In this document: positions 26,536-34,589 of the stretch, piece after piece
Numbering within the stretch: the stretch's first letter is position 1
Layout: the number at the start of each line of letters is the position of its first letter
Source of the DNA: Janibacter limosus
GTDB taxonomy: Bacteria > Actinomycetota > Actinomycetes > Actinomycetales > Dermatophilaceae
Length of the DNA: 64,000 nt
Assembly: GCF_004295485.1 (NCBI RefSeq)
Contig: NZ_CP036164.1
Coordinates: 1,364,001-1,428,000, forward strand
Direction of reading: 5' to 3'
Notes under the pieces: generated by a model
What the model was told of the DNA's origin: nothing
Seen by the model: only the letters and a program-made list of their open reading frames with translations
The model's database searches: none
Made by a program: the position numbers and the translations under genes

Positions 26536-29500
26536 GTGACGGTCTCGATGCGAGTGATATCCGCAGGTGACGGCTACAAGTACCTGCTGCGTACGGTAGC
26601 CGCCGCAGACGGCGACAGGTCGTTCTCGACGCCCTTGACTCGCTACTACGCCGAGGCGGGAACCCCGCCAGGCCAATGGCTCGGGTCGGGTGTCGCGTCC
26701 CTCGGGAGCGGCCAGCTCGCGGTGGGTGGTCGAGTGTCCGAGGCGCAGCTCCAGCTCCTCATGGGGATGGGCCGTGACCCGATCACCGGAGATCCACTCG
26801 GGTTAGCGTTCCCGGCCTACAAATCCGCCTCAGAGCGGATCGAGGCACGGATCGCAGACCTCGACCCAACAATGTCTCCCGGTGCGATGGGAGATGCGGT
26901 CGCGCAAATCCAGGCCGAGGAGACCGAGCGCGGGACGCGACGGGCGGTGGCCGGGTTCGACTTCACCTTCTCGATTCCGAAATCTGCATCCGTGTTGTGG
27001 GCGGTCGCAGATGCAGGGACGCAGGCGTTGATAGGGGAGGCGCACCATGGGGCAGTTGCGGAGGTAGTTGCATTCATGGAACGCGAGGTTGCAGCCACTC
27101 GCACTGGCGCAACCGCCGGCGACGGAGCCGTTGCGCAAGTCGATGTCACAGGCCTGATCGCGACGGCCTTCGACCACTTCGACTCCCGTGCTGGTGATCC
27201 CCACCTGCACACTCACGTCGTCATCTCTAACAAGGTCCAGACCGCTCTCGATGGGAAGTGGCGGAGCTTGGATGGGCGGCCGATGCACGCCGCCGTCGTC
27301 GCGCTATCCGAGTTGCACGAGGCCGTTTTCGCCGACCACATGACCCGCACTTTCGGTGTCGAGTGGGAAGCCCGTGACAGGGGTCGTGACCGCAGTCCCG
27401 CGTGGGCGATCAGTGGCGTGCCGGAAGAGTTGGTGGCCGAGTTCTCGACTCGTGCCCGGCACATTGATTCCGAGACCGACCGCCTCATCGCCGACTACGT
27501 GAGCAAACACGGTCGCCGGCCACCCCCGGCGACGATCCTGAAGCTGCGCGCCCAAGCAACCCTTTCCACGCGGCCCGACAAGGAGGTCCGATCGTTGGCT
27601 GACCTCGCTACCGAATGGCGATCGCGCGCCACCGACGTTCTCGGTCGGGACGCCACCACCTGGGCACGCAACCTCACGAACAACAACGGCTCGCTCCTGC
27701 TGCGCGCCGACGATGTGCCGCTGGAGATCATCGAAGGACTCGGTACTGCGGTGGTTGAGATTGTCGGCGAAAAGCGGTCGACCTGGCGGCGATGGAATCT
27801 GATGGCTGAGGCCTCGCGGCAGACGATGCACTGGCGTTTCGTATCCATGCGGGATCGAGAAGCGATCGTCGGGATGATTGCTGACGCTGCCGAACAGGCG
27901 TCGCTGCGGCTGACCCCACCGGACCTTGCCACCAGTCCGGCGGCATTGCGTCGTGTCGACGGAACCAGCGTGTTCCGGCCCAAGCACTCGACCGTGTTCT
28001 CCTCCGAGCTATTACTTGCCGCCGAAGACCGACTGCTCGACCGCTCTCGCACGCTGACGGCACCCACGGTCTCGGTGGGCTCCGTCGAGAAAGTCACCTC
28101 CCGGCCCGACGCCGAGGATCGGATGCTGAGTGAGGACCAGGCCGACGCGCTCATGAAGATTGCCGTCTCTGGCCGGGTGCTCGACGTACTGGTCGGCCCC
28201 GCCGGCGCGGGCAAGACGACCGCCATGAATGCCCTGCGCCGCGCGTGGGAAGTCGAGCACGGGAGAGGGTCCGTGGTCGGACTCGCGCCGTCCGCGGTGG
28301 CCGCGCAAGTGCTGGCCGACGATCTCGGCATCCAGACCGAGAACACGGCGAAATGGTGGCACAACCACCTCGTGCACGGGACCTCGTTCGACGCAGGCCA
28401 GCTCGTCGTCATCGACGAGGCGTCGCTGGCCGGCACCCTGTCTTTAGATCGAATCACGCGCCTGGCGGAGCGGGCCGGAGCAAAGGTGCTGCTGGTCGGC
28501 GATTTCGCCCAGCTCCAGTCCGTAGACGCAGGCGGCGCGTTCAATCTCCTGGTAGCCGACCGGAACGATGCGCCGGAGCTGGTTGACGTCCACCGCTTCA
28601 CGAACGCGTGGGAGAAGACAGCATCACTCGCATTACGGCACGGACGCACGGCAGTGATCGGCACCTACCTCGACCACGACCGCATCCGAGGCGGTGAGGC
28701 CGATCTGATGACCGATGCCGCTTACTCGGCATGGCGAGCTGACAGAGATTTAGGACTTGCATCGGTGCTGGTCGCGGAGACCCGCGACCAGGCGACCGCG
28801 CTCAATACCCGCGTCCGCGCAGACCTCGTTCTCGACGGCACCTTGATGCCAGGCGCAGAAGTCGAACTCGCTGACGGGACGATGGCCGGCGCGGGGGACA
28901 CGATCATCACCCGCCGAAACAACCGTCGACTCCGCAACGGCAAGGACTGGGTCCGTAACGGCGACGCCTGGGCCATCAAGGACGTCCGCGACGACGGCTC
29001 GGTCACCATCCGCCGAACTGGACGCCGCTTCGGCGGGGCGATCGTCCTTCCGGCTGCGTACGTGGCCGAGCACGTTGACCTCGGCTACGCCGTCACGGCC
29101 CATCGTGCACAGGGCATCACCACCGATACCGCACACGTCCTGGTGGAGCCGACCACGACGAGGGAGAACTTCTACGTCTCGATGACCCGCGGTAGGCGCT
29201 CCAACCACGCCTACGTGGTCCTCGACAGAGCCGACGACGACCACGCCGCCCCGCACCCGGGCGACAACCCCGACGCCACAGCACATTCCGTCCTCTACGG
29301 CGTCCTGCAACACGTCGGTGCCGAGCTGTCCGCGAACGAGACCATCACCAACGAACACGAACAGTGGGGCTCGGTCGCCCAGCTTGCCGCGGAGTACGAG
29401 ACCATCGCGGCGGCCGCTCAGCGCGACCGCTGGGCGGCTCTCATCCGCGACTCTGGTCTTACCGAAGATCAGGCAAGCGCCGCTGTCGACTCCGATGCGT

Positions 29501-30087
29501 TCGGGGCTCTGACTGCCGAGCTACGTCGGGCCGAGGCAAACCATCACGACCTCGACCGCTTGCTCCCGCGTCTCGTGGCCGCGCGGGGATTCAGTGACGC
29601 CGACGACATCAGCTCGGTCCTCCACCACCGGGCAGCGCGGGCAACCGCACGCCCGGCACGCTCCGGCCGCGTACGCGAGGTACTGCGGCTAATCGCAGGA
29701 CTTGTCCCCGCTGCGAGCGGTCCCATGGCCGACGACATGCGTCAAGCACTCGACGAACGACGCGACCTGATCGAAAAACGAGCCGATGCCGTGCTCGACA
29801 GCGCCCTCAGCGAGGGAGCCGCATGGACGAAAGCTCTCGGCTCGCCACCTCGCCCGCAGGCGAAGCGACACGCCTGGCTCAGGAATGCCCGCATCGTGGC
29901 CGCCTACCGCGACCGATATGGCATCACCGACGACACTCCTCTCGGCCCCACCCCGGTGGCGACCGCGCAGAAGATCGATGCCGCCCGTGCGAAGGCGGCG
30001 CTCGACGGGGCGCGTAGTGTCACGGTCGCCACGGAAGAGGCGCCGGGGCCGCCACGTGGACGGGAGCCGCTGGGCCGCTGGTTATGA
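26536..30087 (+). CDS. MobF/TrwC-type conjugative relaxase-helicase
   Basis: 1183 residues from GTG 26536 (MTVSMRVISAGDGYKYLL), the start that matches the family; a GGGGAGG lies about 15 nt upstream. Relaxase domain: tyrosines in GDGYKYLL and TRYYAEAG, and the three-His metal motif DPHLHTHVVISNK (about 225-237). Helicase domain: VGPAGAGKTT Walker A (about 553-562), VVIDEASLAG Walker B, GDFAQLQSVDAGG, and late motif AVTAHRAQGITTD. The last 200 residues are helical. It nicks oriT and unwinds the transferred strand. It is transcribed rightward, opposite to the transfer operon. Confidence 0.95.
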   Translation: MTVSMRVISAGDGYKYLLRTVAAADGDRSFSTPLTRYYAEAGTPPGQWLGSGVASLGSGQLAVGGRVSEAQLQLLMGMGRDPITGDPLGLAFPAYKSASERIEARIADLDPTMSPGAMGDAVAQIQAEETERGTRRAVAGFDFTFSIPKSASVLWAVADAGTQALIGEAHHGAVAEVVAFMEREVAATRTGATAGDGAVAQVDVTGLIATAFDHFDSRAGDPHLHTHVVISNKVQTALDGKWRSLDGRPMHAAVVALSELHEAVFADHMTRTFGVEWEARDRGRDRSPAWAISGVPEELVAEFSTRARHIDSETDRLIADYVSKHGRRPPPATILKLRAQATLSTRPDKEVRSLADLATEWRSRATDVLGRDATTWARNLTNNNGSLLLRADDVPLEIIEGLGTAVVEIVGEKRSTWRRWNLMAEASRQTMHWRFVSMRDREAIVGMIADAAEQASLRLTPPDLATSPAALRRVDGTSVFRPKHSTVFSSELLLAAEDRLLDRSRTLTAPTVSVGSVEKVTSRPDAEDRMLSEDQADALMKIAVSGRVLDVLVGPAGAGKTTAMNALRRAWEVEHGRGSVVGLAPSAVAAQVLADDLGIQTENTAKWWHNHLVHGTSFDAGQLVVIDEASLAGTLSLDRITRLAERAGAKVLLVGDFAQLQSVDAGGAFNLLVADRNDAPELVDVHRFTNAWEKTASLALRHGRTAVIGTYLDHDRIRGGEADLMTDAAYSAWRADRDLGLASVLVAETRDQATALNTRVRADLVLDGTLMPGAEVELADGTMAGAGDTIITRRNNRRLRNGKDWVRNGDAWAIKDVRDDGSVTIRRTGRRFGGAIVLPAAYVAEHVDLGYAVTAHRAQGITTDTAHVLVEPTTTRENFYVSMTRGRRSNHAYVVLDRADDDHAAPHPGDNPDATAHSVLYGVLQHVGAELSANETITNEHEQWGSVAQLAAEYETIAAAAQRDRWAALIRDSGLTEDQASAAVDSDAFGALTAELRRAEANHHDLDRLLPRLVAARGFSDADDISSVLHHRAARATARPARSGRVREVLRLIAGLVPAASGPMADDMRQALDERRDLIEKRADAVLDSALSEGAAWTKALGSPPRPQAKRHAWLRNARIVAAYRDRYGITDDTPLGPTPVATAQKIDAARAKAALDGARSVTVATEEAPGPPRGREPLGRWL

Positions 30088-30240
30088 TCGGTGGCCCTTC
30101 CCTGTGTCGCCGCGAGGTCGTATCGTGGATGACGAGGCGGCCTCTATATTGGCGCTGTCGCTGGTCGCGACAGTATGACTTCCCCGGCAACGGGCGGTCC
30201 TTTCAGGTTCTTGTCGCCGAACCCCTGGAGAGGACTGTCC

Positions 30241-30603
30241 ATGTTCCGACTCATCTGGGCCCTCAGCGTCCGCACCCGGTACTTCCTGCGCCGCTACATG
30301 CCCACCAACATCCTGCTCGACGCAATCCGCAATAGGCGCGGCCTGCGATGGGGAGTCCCAGCGATGGCGCTGGCGATCCCGTACCTGTACGCCGCGAGCA
30401 TCTGCGCGCAGCTCGCAGAGAACGGCGGTCCCGGGTGGCTGCACCTCTTGGTGCTTCTGTTCATCTGGAACGCGCTCAAGATGGCCTGGATCGGGCCGGT
30501 GTCGGTCTTCGAACTCCTCAGAGTTCGGATCGTGAAGCGACGCGAAAACCACAGCCGGCTGCCTGAGCCCGGATCCACCGTCCGGGTTCTCGTGACGGCG
30601 TGA
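30241..30603 (+). CDS. Small membrane protein with IS-derived C-terminus
   Basis: 120 residues from ATG 30241, preceded by GGAGAGGA. Arg-rich N-terminus (VRTRYFLRRYMPTN), then two hydrophobic helices (about 44-62 and 68-92). Codons 108-120 (PEPGSTVRVLVTA) lie inside the left end of the IS1380-type element (from 30562), so the original C-terminus has been replaced. Similar small membrane proteins follow relaxase genes in other actinobacterial elements as far as I recall; function unknown. Confidence 0.6.
   Translation: MFRLIWALSVRTRYFLRRYMPTNILLDAIRNRRGLRWGVPAMALAIPYLYAASICAQLAENGGPGWLHLLVLLFIWNALKMAWIGPVSVFELLRVRIVKRRENHSRLPEPGSTVRVLVTA
30562..30580 (+). repeat. Left terminal inverted repeat of the IS
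   Basis: CCTGAGCCCGGATCCACCG, matching the complement of 32206-32224 except for the fourth base. It lies inside the coding sequence of the 30241 gene. Confidence 0.8.
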
Positions 30604-30705
30604 TTCACGATTTTCGGGTGGTCGCGTGTGAGGGCGTGAGGTAGTCGCCGGTCTGTCCGGCTCTTCCACTGCAGGTCCTTGGTCGTGCCCCGGCGGGGCT
30701 GGTGG

Positions 30706-32085
30706 TCAGTTCCTCGCGGTGCCTGGTGGTGCGCAGGTGGCGGCGAACAGGACTTCCCAGGCGTACTGCCAGGGCCAGCCCTCGGGCAGATGCAGGCGCA
30801 GGCGGCGGGCGGAGCGGGCCAGCCGGGCCGGGACGCTGATCAGTTGGTCGCGGATGGTGGCGGTGGTGGCCTTGGCGTGGAAGAGGGAGGCCAGGGCCCC
30901 GGCGGCGCGGGTGAGGTTGAACGCGATCGCGGCCAGCACCAGCCAGGCACTGTTCGCCGCGAACGAGCCAGAGGGTGCGTGGGCCAGGGGACCGGAGCGC
31001 AGGTCGGCGTGGACCTGCTCGATGATGGCGTGGGCGCGGTGCGCGACCTCCGCGTCGAGCATGGGCAGCGGGGTGTCGGTGAACACGCCGTGGTGGCGGT
31101 AGGTGGGGAACAGCTCGCCTTGCCCGGCGGGCACGCTGGTGGGGTTGAGGCGCTTGACGCGGCGCACGATCAGCCGGGCGGTGATGTGCTCACTCTTGCG
31201 GCGGGAGGTGAACGCGGTGAAGGGAATCTCGGCGACCTCGGCGTCAGAAACCAGACGCTGTTCGTCCTCGTCCCAGATCGCGTTGGGGTAGCGGATCGGG
31301 ACCCACGATTCCTCGCTGATGGTCGAGATCGCCGCTGTGACAGCTGTGTTCATCCGGGCGGTGACGGAGAACCTGGCACCGGACCGGTGGGCGGCGGCGG
31401 CCACGTCGTGGCCGTAATAGGCGGAGTCGGCGCGCACGATCAGCTCGCCGGTCGCGCCGGCGGCGCGGCTGGTGGCCAGTGCGTCGGCGACGAACTTGCC
31501 CGCGCCGCGGGCGGAGTTGGTGTTGCCCTTGCGCAGTCGGGTGCCCACGATGACCGGCGCGGCCAGCGGGGTGGACAGGGTGGCGATCAACGCGTTGACG
31601 CCCTTGACGTGGTTGTAGCCGTAGCCGACGCCTTGCTTGGCGTAGCCGTGGGTGGCCTTGATCGTGTCGTCGACGTCCAGGTAGGCGATTCGGTGCGCGC
31701 CGGGCAGGACCGGAGACTGTTTGGTCAGGCCGGTCAGGAACCGGGAGGCGATCGCGTCCAGCTGCCGCACGTGCCCGAAGGTGAAGGTGCGCAAGAACGT
31801 GCCCAGCGTGGAGGGAGCGCGTACCCCGGTGAACAGGCGGTCCATCCCGCCGTGGCGCAGCAGGTCCATGTCATCGATGGAGTCCGCGCCGGCGACCATC
31901 CCCGCGACCAGGGCGGGGATCTTCAGGTGCGCGTTGGCGCTGCCGTCCCCCTCGAGTGTCAGGTGCTTGGTGACCAGCCGGGCCAGGCCGGCGCGCTGGG
32001 CCAGCGCCATGGTCGGGGCCAGCCCGGCGCAGGAGACCAGGTTCGGGTCATCGAAAACGGCGGTGAGGTTGTGAGAGGATTGCAT
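30706..32085 (-). CDS. IS1380-family transposase
   Basis: 459 residues, full length for the family. Recognisable DDE-type features: AYLDVDDTIKATHGY (first Asp pair), LIVRADSAYYG (second Asp), and a later ITARLIVRRVK and GSFAANSAWLVLAAIAFNL helical segment. The start MQSSHNLTAVFDDPNLVS is typical. No frameshift is seen, so the element may be active. The opposite strand also has a long open frame, which I regard as a shadow. Confidence 0.92.
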   Translation of the reverse strand: MQSSHNLTAVFDDPNLVSCAGLAPTMALAQRAGLARLVTKHLTLEGDGSANAHLKIPALVAGMVAGADSIDDMDLLRHGGMDRLFTGVRAPSTLGTFLRTFTFGHVRQLDAIASRFLTGLTKQSPVLPGAHRIAYLDVDDTIKATHGYAKQGVGYGYNHVKGVNALIATLSTPLAAPVIVGTRLRKGNTNSARGAGKFVADALATSRAAGATGELIVRADSAYYGHDVAAAAHRSGARFSVTARMNTAVTAAISTISEESWVPIRYPNAIWDEDEQRLVSDAEVAEIPFTAFTSRRKSEHITARLIVRRVKRLNPTSVPAGQGELFPTYRHHGVFTDTPLPMLDAEVAHRAHAIIEQVHADLRSGPLAHAPSGSFAANSAWLVLAAIAFNLTRAAGALASLFHAKATTATIRDQLISVPARLARSARRLRLHLPEGWPWQYAWEVLFAATCAPPGTARN

Positions 32086-32205
32086 CTACCGGATGCCCCT
32101 TCTTTGCTTGGTGAACTGGAACTGTCGTAAGTCCCAATTCTCCTCGCTCGCAGGGGCATTCGCATGTTCCGACCCGCACAACTGCCTACGTCATCGACAC
32201 CTCAT

Positions 32206-32224
32206 CGGTGGATCCGGGCTGAGG
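32206..32224 (-). repeat. Right terminal inverted repeat of the IS
   Basis: CGGTGGATCCGGGCTGAGG on the + strand, the inverted partner of 30562-30580 (18 of 19 bases). Confidence 0.8.
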
Positions 32225-32398
32225 TCGAGCAGCTCGACACGTCGGATGGGTCAGTGTCGTTACCTGACGCTGGACCGACCGCGACTACGGAGACTGCGTC
32301 TCGCGGCTCAATTTGACCTCATCTCAGCGTGCTTCGCCAGACTGAGCCCTCGCCCTGGTAGCGTGAACTTACGACCCGCCAGAGGAGATTACGGGAAG

Positions 32399-32596
32399 AT
32401 GGCAGAAGAGCACGAAGTCCTGACAGCGGAGGAAGCCGCAGCTTTGCTCCGCGTCAGTAGCAAGACTCTTCTGTCCCTTGCGCGCAACGGAGCGCTCCCC
32501 GGGGAAAAGGTAGGGCGAGCTTGGCGATTCCTGAAGAGCGACGTCCTCGCCTATGTCAGAGGAGACAAGGACACTAAGGCGCGTGAGGAGCAGTGA
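32399..32596 (+). CDS. Excisionase-type helix-turn-helix protein
   Basis: 65 residues from ATG 32399, with AGAGGAG about 10 nt upstream. The whole protein is one HTH_17 (MerR/Xis-like) domain: LTAEEAAALLRVSSKTLLSLAR then GALPGEKVGRAWRF and SDVLAYVRG. It overlaps the next gene in GTGA, so it is the first gene of a coupled operon. It could regulate that operon or act as a directionality factor for the element; coupling favours the former. Confidence 0.85.
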   Translation: MAEEHEVLTAEEAAALLRVSSKTLLSLARNGALPGEKVGRAWRFLKSDVLAYVRGDKDTKAREEQ

Positions 32597-33225
32597 CTGT
32601 GCAGATTGAGACCGCCCCGATGGCTCGCTCGGTCGGAAACGCTGATGGTCCCGCTCTGTGCGCCGTTCTGCTCAACCCATCGTTCTCAGGGCCTCACTCT
32701 GTCAGCCACGGGAATCTCCGTGTGGCCGCAGAAGCTTTGGGCTTCTGCCGAGTGTCGATCGTGAACCTTGTCGGACTACAAACTCGCAACTCTCGTGATC
32801 TAGCCGAGCTGGCGACCACTCCTGATGCCTGGCAGGCAGCACGGCCTGGGATCGAAGATACAATTCGAAAGTCGGACCACCTCTTATTCGGATGGGGTGA
32901 CTCACGCCTACGCGGGATTGCGAACACCTGGAAACGTGAGCAGATCACATGGACGGTGGCGCGAGCGATCGAACACGGTCACCAACACGTCTTGATGATG
33001 GATGAAAAGGCTCGCCACCCGTCCCGGTGGCGGCAATATGTTGGGCCCCAGCGAGGTCTCTACACAGGCTCCAGCATTGAACACCGATTCGTGCAGGCTC
33101 TGCGGCTGCACCGGACGGATTCGATGCTTGGGCGCCGTCAGCCCGACGGGGGGTCGATTGCCTCGATGACACTGGATACGGTCGACGACATCACCAGGTT
33201 TGCACGCGTGAGGACTTCCGCTTGA
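32593..33225 (+). CDS. DUF1643-like protein
   Basis: 210 residues from GTG 32593, with GAGGAG upstream. It begins ...ALCAVLLNPSFSG, then FCRVSIVNLVGLQTRNSRDLAEL, then DHLLFGWGDSRLRG, a pattern like DUF1643 (LNPS...NL...T...LGWG). No nuclease motif is evident. It overlaps both neighbours (GTGA before, TTGA after), so its product is probably made in step with the HTH and methyltransferase. Biochemical function is unknown to me. Confidence 0.6.
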   Translation: MTVQIETAPMARSVGNADGPALCAVLLNPSFSGPHSVSHGNLRVAAEALGFCRVSIVNLVGLQTRNSRDLAELATTPDAWQAARPGIEDTIRKSDHLLFGWGDSRLRGIANTWKREQITWTVARAIEHGHQHVLMMDEKARHPSRWRQYVGPQRGLYTGSSIEHRFVQALRLHRTDSMLGRRQPDGGSIASMTLDTVDDITRFARVRTSA

Positions 33226-34589
33226 GCCTCCCAATCCAGCCCCGCGTGGAGCAGACGGCCAGCCCGTCCGACCTGCTGCGAGACCTGCTTGCGCAACGGA
33301 TCCAGGACGACCCGGAGTTCTGGTCATTCAACGCGCTACGGAGTCGGTCAGGCAACCACGCGCTCTTCCAGTATCCGGCGATGATGGTCCCAGAACTTCA
33401 AGGCGCACTGCTAGACGACCTGCTCGCGATCGAACCAGATACTTCGCTCGTGTACGACCCCTTTTCGGGGTCAGGGACAGTCATGCTGGAGAGCTTGTAT
33501 CGAGGGCTCGACTTCCACGGAAGCGACATCAACCCACTTGCTATCTTGCTCTGCCAGGTCAAAGCCACGCCGCCGACTTTAGGTGCCGCCCAGCTCGCAA
33601 TACGACGGACGATCAGCGAGGCATTAACGACGTATAGCGACGCTCAGGCTCCCGATTTTCCAGGCGTCGACAAGTGGTTCAAACCAGAAATCAAAGCAGG
33701 GCTCGCCAGCCTTCGGGAAGCAATCAAGCACCGTAGCAATCTAGTCACCCGGCGCTTCATGTGGATCTGCTTCGCCGAAACCATCCGCTTAGTCTCAAAC
33801 TCGCGCATCTCAACCTTCAAACTTCACACCTACACCCAAGATGAGATCGACCGACGTGAGACCGACGCGATCAAGGTCTTCCGCGCGGTCGCAGGGCGCA
33901 ACGCCGTGCGTCTGAAACTGCACTGGACGAAAATGTCGGCCGTTGGTGACGATCATCTTCCGACGGCGACGCTGCTGCCCGGTTCAGTTACCGATCGCTG
34001 GGTAGCACCCCGGAAGGCGGACGTGCTCATGACCTCGCCTCCATACGGAGACAACAAGACAACAGTCCCGTACGGACAGCACAGTTATCTTCCGCTTCGT
34101 TGGATAGATACAAGCGATATCCCCGGCGGTTTTGACCCAGCTCTTCTGAACTCAACCTCTCGGATCGACTCACTTAGTTTGGGTGGTTCACTCAAGCACG
34201 CTGATGATGCCCGGGATGAGCTAGCAGGCGTCTCGAAATCCTTAGAGCGATTCATCCTGGAGATTGACAGCGCCCCGCCCCTGCGACGCAAAGTCTTGTC
34301 GTTTACTCGTGACTACCGTGATGCGCTCAGCGCCGTCAGCGCAAGACTCAAGGACGGCGCCTTTTGCTTCTTCACTCTTGGAGAGCGACGTGTAGGGAAA
34401 CGAACCTTCCCACTCGTGGACATCACACGGGAGCTTCTGGAAGCTGAGAATCACGAGATAGTCACCATCATCGAGCGCACGCTGCCGGGATCGCGCAAAC
34501 GCATGGCCGCGAAGAACAGCGAAGGTGCGACCATGGCGCGCGAGTGGATTCTGGTCACACGAGCATGGCGAAAGAGTGACCATGGCTGA
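33222..34589 (+). CDS. Site-specific DNA methyltransferase (N4-C/N6-A type)
   Basis: 455 residues from TTG 33222, overlapping the previous stop. Motif I is YDPFSGSGTVMLES (about 78-91) and binds AdoMet; GSDINPLAILLC follows. Catalytic motif IV is TSPPYGDN (271-278), the SPPY form of amino-methyltransferases. It modifies cytosine-N4 or adenine-N6 in an unknown site. No restriction endonuclease gene is adjacent. Instead its end overlaps the GHKL ATPase gene by 8 nt, so it probably provides the self-marking activity of the operon (inference). Confidence 0.9.
   Translation: MSLPIQPRVEQTASPSDLLRDLLAQRIQDDPEFWSFNALRSRSGNHALFQYPAMMVPELQGALLDDLLAIEPDTSLVYDPFSGSGTVMLESLYRGLDFHGSDINPLAILLCQVKATPPTLGAAQLAIRRTISEALTTYSDAQAPDFPGVDKWFKPEIKAGLASLREAIKHRSNLVTRRFMWICFAETIRLVSNSRISTFKLHTYTQDEIDRRETDAIKVFRAVAGRNAVRLKLHWTKMSAVGDDHLPTATLLPGSVTDRWVAPRKADVLMTSPPYGDNKTTVPYGQHSYLPLRWIDTSDIPGGFDPALLNSTSRIDSLSLGGSLKHADDARDELAGVSKSLERFILEIDSAPPLRRKVLSFTRDYRDALSAVSARLKDGAFCFFTLGERRVGKRTFPLVDITRELLEAENHEIVTIIERTLPGSRKRMAAKNSEGATMAREWILVTRAWRKSDHG

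Larger units (their letters stand above)
30562..32224. mobile_element. IS1380-family insertion sequence
   Basis: 1663 bp bounded by inverted repeats CCT(G/C)AGCCCGGATCCACCG, 19 bp with one mismatch (30562-30580 and 32206-32224). It encodes one transposase in the leftward direction. A 4-bp target duplication is expected for the family; the flanks (GCTG left, TCGA right, if these ends are correct) do not match, so either the ends differ slightly or the flanks have been rearranged. It separates the relaxase region from the methyltransferase/GHKL operon. Confidence 0.85.

Noticed and set aside
30679..32130. 483-codon + strand frame opposite the transposase
   Set aside because: Gly/Val/Gln-rich shadow of the IS1380 transposase; no protein family pattern.
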